In this document: positions 20,874 to 23,824 of the stretch, one piece after another | Layout: every line of letters begins with the position of its first letter | How positions within the stretch are numbered: position 1 is the first letter of the stretch | From: a virus | Virus record (IMG/VR): IMGVR_UViG_3300037963_002975 | Location: 1-23,824 of that record | Strand: one strand, 5' to 3' | Length of the DNA stretch: 23,824 bases | Notes under the pieces: generated by a model | Database searches by the model: none | The model's input: the letters and a program-made list of their open reading frames with translations, nothing else | What the model was told of the DNA's origin: nothing | Program-made: the position numbers and the translations under genes

Positions 20874-21208
20874 GCTTCAAATACCTGCTCAAACGTGGCT
20901 TGAATCCTCGCACGGTTCAGATATGGAATCGACTTGCTCCAGTTGCGACAAATGTATTTGCCACTGCTTGTTTCGCCAGGTGGGGTGAAGTCAAAGTTCT
21001 CAACCCCAGCGCGTGCATCCAGAAAAGTTTCGATGGTGTCAGCATCTGTTTCGGACACCTCAAAGGTCAAGCTATAGGACTTTGGATTTTGATTGATGCC
21101 AAACGTGGTGCGCTGGCTATAGCCCGACCCAAACTGCGCGATCCTTACGTTTGGAGCGCTGGTCTTTTGAATGCCGTAAGTCGGCGTGATTGAAGGGAAA
21201 GTAGCCAT
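20870..21208 (-). CDS. M: minor tail protein, lambda gpM-like (112 aa)
   Basis: A 112-aa protein with the gpM plan: YGIQKTSAPNVRIAQFGSGY near the start, then SYSLTFEVSETDADTIETFL and FDFTPPGETSSGKYICRNW in the centre, and an IPYLNRARIQATFEQVFEA end. It is the distal tail protein that connects the tube end to the tip. It overlaps the tape measure stop (TGATG) and the gpL start (ATGA). Confidence 0.88.
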   Translation of the reverse strand: MATFPSITPTYGIQKTSAPNVRIAQFGSGYSQRTTFGINQNPKSYSLTFEVSETDADTIETFLDARAGVENFDFTPPGETSSGKYICRNWSKSIPYLNRARIQATFEQVFEA

Positions 21209-23190
21209 CAGGTTGAAAGGAGACCGCCAGGACGCTTTTGTCGGACAAGCTCGGCTTGAACTGCCGCTCCAATGGCAGCGCCAAGTGCTTTTGCATTGGG
21301 CTGATCGCCTTGAGCTTGCGTTCCAGATGCATCGACGTTCACAACAATGTTAGTCCCACCCAAGGCATTGTTTGGAACAATCGTGCCAGCGCGATCAGGA
21401 ACAAACAACTCAGGACCACGTTCACCAACCAGTGCAGCTTTACCAACTGCTGGACGGCCACCATTTGCAAAAGCGCCCGAAAAATCAATGCCAGAGGTCA
21501 GCACATCAGGGGCCTCAAAGGAGACACCACCTCCACCTCCACCTCCAAAAAGATTGAAGCCTTTCAGCGCATTCAACAGCTGCTGCTGAAGAATCAACCT
21601 TGCCATTTGCTTGATCACGCCGAGAAGGGAATCTTTCAGCGACTTGGTGCCTTCCACTGCATCCAGAATTGAGTCAACAATTCCAGTGCGGAATGTGTCA
21701 TTTAAAGCCTTATACGCGCTCTCCTGCTCTTTAATTTTTTGACTCAGCTCGTCTTGAAACTGCAGTTGATCTTCAAAGCTTTGTTTAAATTCGGCAATTC
21801 GATCTTGCTGAATATCGGCTAACTTGAATTGAAGCTCAAGATCTGCACGTGCGATTTCTAGACTTGCATTTTTTAAAGCGACCTGTCTTTCCTCGTCTGT
21901 AAGCCCGGCAGACTGAATGTCTCTGATTTTTTCAAAAATTTTGACTATCTTTTCGTCTGCTTTTAGACGAGCTATTGCAGCTTTATCGCCTTGCAACTCA
22001 AGGTCAAAACGTTTTTCTTCCAGCCGCAAAAGGCTTTCAAGTTTTTCCCGTTCCGCTTCCAGCGCAGGTAATTTGCTTTTTCTTTTGCGTCCCGAAGTTG
22101 CCCCTGCCCGCAAAGTCTCTAGTTCAGTAGGAACAATAGCAGCGCCTTCTGGAATAATTGCTGAATACTCTGATTGAAGAGTTTTAAGCATTTCCATCGT
22201 AAAATCGCCTTGGGTTACGCCCGCTCTGCCTTGTCTCTTTGATCCTCTTAACTCCTGCGAGCGTGCAAGTATCTGTGCCCTTCGCTCAGGAGATCCAGCC
22301 TCCGCCAACATTTGATCAAGTTGATTTTGCGCAACCATTCCTCCTATTGCGTTGTTAATCATTTTGATCAAAGGCGTAAGAGCTTGCGCCATAAACGCCT
22401 GAATACGGAGCATCACCGTTCCAAATAACTTGCCCATCTTGTTGGCTTCACTGCCAAGATCTTTTAACGCTTTTAGGCCGGCTCCACCAACCTGCTTGGC
22501 CATCTCCTGCGTCATTTCGGCAGCTGCTTCAGTGACTTTCCCCTCTTCAATCAACTTCTCAATGCGGAATTGCATTGAATCAGAGCTAAATAAGCTCTTT
22601 TCAGCCATAAAATCAGCTGCGCTGCCAACACTTGTAAGCGCTTTGCCTGCATCAGCCATGCCTGCGACAAACTTATCAATCTGCTGACCAATCGCGCTAA
22701 GTGCAATTTGCGCTCCAAAAGATCCAGTCAAGCCGCCTAAAGCGCCGCCAAGCACTGATCCCGCTCCACCGCCAAACAACAGTGGAAAGCCAGCGCCGAG
22801 AGCAACACCCTCTGCTCGCTTCATACGCTGCCGTCTTCGTGCTTTTTCCTGTTGCTCTAATTGTTTTGTAATTCCACGCTGAACTTTAAGCTCCTTAACG
22901 GCAACCCCCATTCTGGAGTTTGCAGTTAAAAACATTTTTTCATTAATCGCTTTACTTGCTTCGTCAACCTGAAACTGAGCCTTGCTTACGTCAAGGCCTT
23001 TTGCTTTTAGTGCTGCAACATCATTGTCAATGCTTCGCAGCTTGACCATTGCTGCAACACGACGATCAGTTGAACTAGCAGTTTGTTTTTCAGTCTTACC
23101 TACTTTTTTTACACCAGACTCTATTTTTTTTAGCTCACGCTCAACTTGCTGAGTATTTAGCTTGATATTGACTTCGTACTCAGCAGCCAC
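21208..23190 (-). CDS. H: tape measure protein (660 aa)
   Basis: The start codon is GTG 23190. An N-terminal coiled coil (ERELKKIESGVKKVGK) runs to about 125, then a Gly-rich hydrophobic segment at 128-168 (LGAGFPLLFGGGAGSVLGGA), a second hydrophobic stretch near 265-290, a long charged coiled coil (about 370-500) and a Gly-rich end. Residues about 600-625 (GKAALVGERGPELFVPDRAG) match the end common to lambda-type tape measures. The protein sets tail length; 660 residues would imply a tail of roughly 100 nm by the usual 1.5 Angstrom per residue, which is inference. It lies between the chaperones and gpM. Confidence 0.92.
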   Translation of the reverse strand: MAAEYEVNIKLNTQQVERELKKIESGVKKVGKTEKQTASSTDRRVAAMVKLRSIDNDVAALKAKGLDVSKAQFQVDEASKAINEKMFLTANSRMGVAVKELKVQRGITKQLEQQEKARRRQRMKRAEGVALGAGFPLLFGGGAGSVLGGALGGLTGSFGAQIALSAIGQQIDKFVAGMADAGKALTSVGSAADFMAEKSLFSSDSMQFRIEKLIEEGKVTEAAAEMTQEMAKQVGGAGLKALKDLGSEANKMGKLFGTVMLRIQAFMAQALTPLIKMINNAIGGMVAQNQLDQMLAEAGSPERRAQILARSQELRGSKRQGRAGVTQGDFTMEMLKTLQSEYSAIIPEGAAIVPTELETLRAGATSGRKRKSKLPALEAEREKLESLLRLEEKRFDLELQGDKAAIARLKADEKIVKIFEKIRDIQSAGLTDEERQVALKNASLEIARADLELQFKLADIQQDRIAEFKQSFEDQLQFQDELSQKIKEQESAYKALNDTFRTGIVDSILDAVEGTKSLKDSLLGVIKQMARLILQQQLLNALKGFNLFGGGGGGGVSFEAPDVLTSGIDFSGAFANGGRPAVGKAALVGERGPELFVPDRAGTIVPNNALGGTNIVVNVDASGTQAQGDQPNAKALGAAIGAAVQAELVRQKRPGGLLST

Positions 23191-23217
23191 GACTAACCCG
23201 AAGACATTGCTTTCAGG

Positions 23218-23484
23218 TTAGCGCACCTTCCGATACTGAGCCTGCTGACGAGCTTTTTCCATCTCCTTCTCCTCTCGCTCAGCTTTTAACGTCAAGTACG
23301 CGCTCCAGCCATACAGCTCTTCAGCTGACATCGTGGAGCGCAGCTGACCTAACGTCATTCCCAGCTTTTCAGCGATGAAAAACTGCAAGAACAGGTAGTT
23401 ATCCTGTTCAAGCGTCGCTTTTAAGCTCGTCTGCTTCTTCCACCTCTTCCATGCCCTGCATCTTGGACATAATGTCCAACACAA
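23218..23484 (-). CDS. tail assembly chaperone T-like extension (reached by frameshift)
   Basis: Open from 23484 to TAA at 23218-23220, but the N-terminal part (CWTLCPRCRAWKRWKKQ) is a shadow of the G-like gene. The useful part begins at about 23418: TLEQDNYLFLQFFIAEKLGM, then TLGQLRSTMSAEELYGWSAY and a basic helix. This is a gpT-like (DUF4035-type) sequence, with L-G-M-T-x-x-x-L and S-x-x-E-L-x-x-W-x-A-Y. There is no good start codon or ribosome site before the conserved part. It is therefore likely to be made as a fusion with the G-like protein (about 186 aa). It lies 27 nt before the tape measure gene. Confidence 0.75.
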   Translation of the reverse strand: MCWTLCPRCRAWKRWKKQTSLKATLEQDNYLFLQFFIAEKLGMTLGQLRSTMSAEELYGWSAYLTLKAEREEKEMEKARQQAQYRKVR

Positions 23485-23779
23485 TGCTCATCGGAAGTCG
23501 GTTCTGAATTTTGGCGCGGTCGCCGTCCGAAAACACACGATCACCAGCCTCGTCCTCGGCTTTGCGAATCAGCATTTGGATCGCAAAATCTAAGTTGTCC
23601 TCTGAACGCCCCAAATTCAACGCCTTCATGGTCTTGTTGATCGAGTCCCGATCAGCAATCGTCAAAGGCTTCCAGTACAGCTTGATAATGACTTCATCAC
23701 CCTTCTTGATCGTATAGCTGCTGCGCTCTTCGACGCTAAACGCTTTGCACAGCTTGTCGATTGCACGTGCTTCAGCCAT
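23408..23779 (-). CDS. tail assembly chaperone G-like (123 aa)
   Basis: A 123-aa acidic protein directly upstream of the tape measure gene, the position of lambda gpG. It has an alpha/beta N-terminal part (VIIKLYWKPLTIADRDSINK) and helices after that (FAIQMLIRKAEDEAGDRV), with a C-terminus EEVEEADELKSDA. It ends three codons after a run of four A residues where the reading frame can change to the T-like frame. Ribosomes that shift add the T domain, as in lambda gpGT. The G/GT ratio is important for tail assembly. Confidence 0.78.
   Translation of the reverse strand: MAEARAIDKLCKAFSVEERSSYTIKKGDEVIIKLYWKPLTIADRDSINKTMKALNLGRSEDNLDFAIQMLIRKAEDEAGDRVFSDGDRAKIQNRLPMSIVLDIMSKMQGMEEVEEADELKSDA
23419..23425 (-). 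promoter_or_regulatory. candidate +1 programmed frameshift site CTT-AAA-A
   Basis: The G-like frame reads GAG CTT AAA AGC GAC GCT TGA. The T-like frame runs one base forward (or two back): a Lys tRNA on AAA can move to the overlapping AAA formed by the fourth A, continuing GCG ACG CTT. The shift would occur three codons before the stop. It needs +1 (or -2), not the usual -1. Confidence 0.55.
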
Positions 23780-23824
23780 AAAACTCAGTCAACTAGCACA
23801 ATATAGCTTACCCTAAGCGCACGG

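Noticed and set aside
21530-21550. Short CCACCT tandem repeat as a repeat element
   Set aside because: It encodes the Gly run in the tape measure protein, so it is coding low complexity.
21238-21672. 144-aa plus-strand frame in the tape measure gene
   Set aside because: Antisense to a well-supported gene, with low-quality composition; one of many shadows over the tail module.
23419-23425. Classical -1 slippery heptamer in the chaperone overlap
   Set aside because: The -1 frame from CTT AAA reads GCT TAA and stops; only a +1 or -2 shift enters the T-like frame.
1-23824. tRNA genes, CRISPR arrays, integrase or attachment sites
   Set aside because: None was recognised by eye on either strand; a tRNA or repeat finder would be needed for certainty.

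Overview
The window looks like a piece of the late region and an accessory region of a tailed phage (or prophage) of a marine or brackish cyanobacterium of the Synechococcus/Prochlorococcus type. Reasons: a long minus-strand block (23779 down to about 14735) carries a lambda-like siphovirus tail module in canonical order (tail assembly chaperone G/T, tape measure H, tail tip M, L, a K pair, I, J). The fibre genes that follow have N-terminal and repeat signatures typical of cyanophage fibres. Many small membrane and secreted proteins between 2 and 7.5 kb resemble, from memory, proteins common in T4-like cyanomyoviruses. No integrase, tRNA, rRNA, insertion sequence or CRISPR array is visible. 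Coding is almost gap-free.

Layout. (a) 1-1240, plus strand: end of an upstream gene, a 47-aa basic protein, two ribbon-helix-helix proteins and two unknown small proteins, partly coupled by ATGA overlaps. (b) 3481 down to 1198, minus strand: a possible lysis/nucleotide cassette with an N-anchored coiled-coil protein, two small nested ORFs (57 and 48 aa), a membrane-anchored C39-like cysteine peptidase, a 65-aa membrane protein, a dCTP deaminase and a small hypothetical. (c) 3508-5436, plus strand: a two-TM holin-like protein and three secreted proteins, chained by 4-nt overlaps. (d) 6031-5357, minus: a Pro-rich membrane protein whose start codon overlaps that of a plus-strand gene (6030-6344). 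(e) 6345-6485: non-coding, with an extended -10 promoter-like site, nested hairpins and a rho-independent terminator, so a possible small RNA. (f) 7487-6486, minus: a set of small cyanophage-type genes including a small secreted beta-barrel-like protein, with a terminator at 6733-6771 that probably ends the rightward-to-leftward late transcript. (g) 14735-7506, minus: eight fibre, adaptor or fibre-assembly genes. (h) 23779-14735, minus: the tail morphogenesis module.

How it works together. The chaperone pair assembles the tube around the tape measure, M/L/I/J and the K-like hydrolases form the tip, and the fibre array beyond J supplies receptor binding. The accessory genes between 2 and 7.5 kb would act at the membranes and periplasm (lysis, envelope modification or exclusion of other phages). 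The most notable points are a probable +1 (or -2) programmed frameshift in the tail chaperone, a lambda gpK split into separate JAB and NlpC genes, the unannotated-size small genes at 3202-2886 and 7302-7177, the candidate small RNA, and the mixing of a lambda-like tail with a T4-like-cyanophage membrane gene set. All functional calls rest on reading the sequence; no searches were run.
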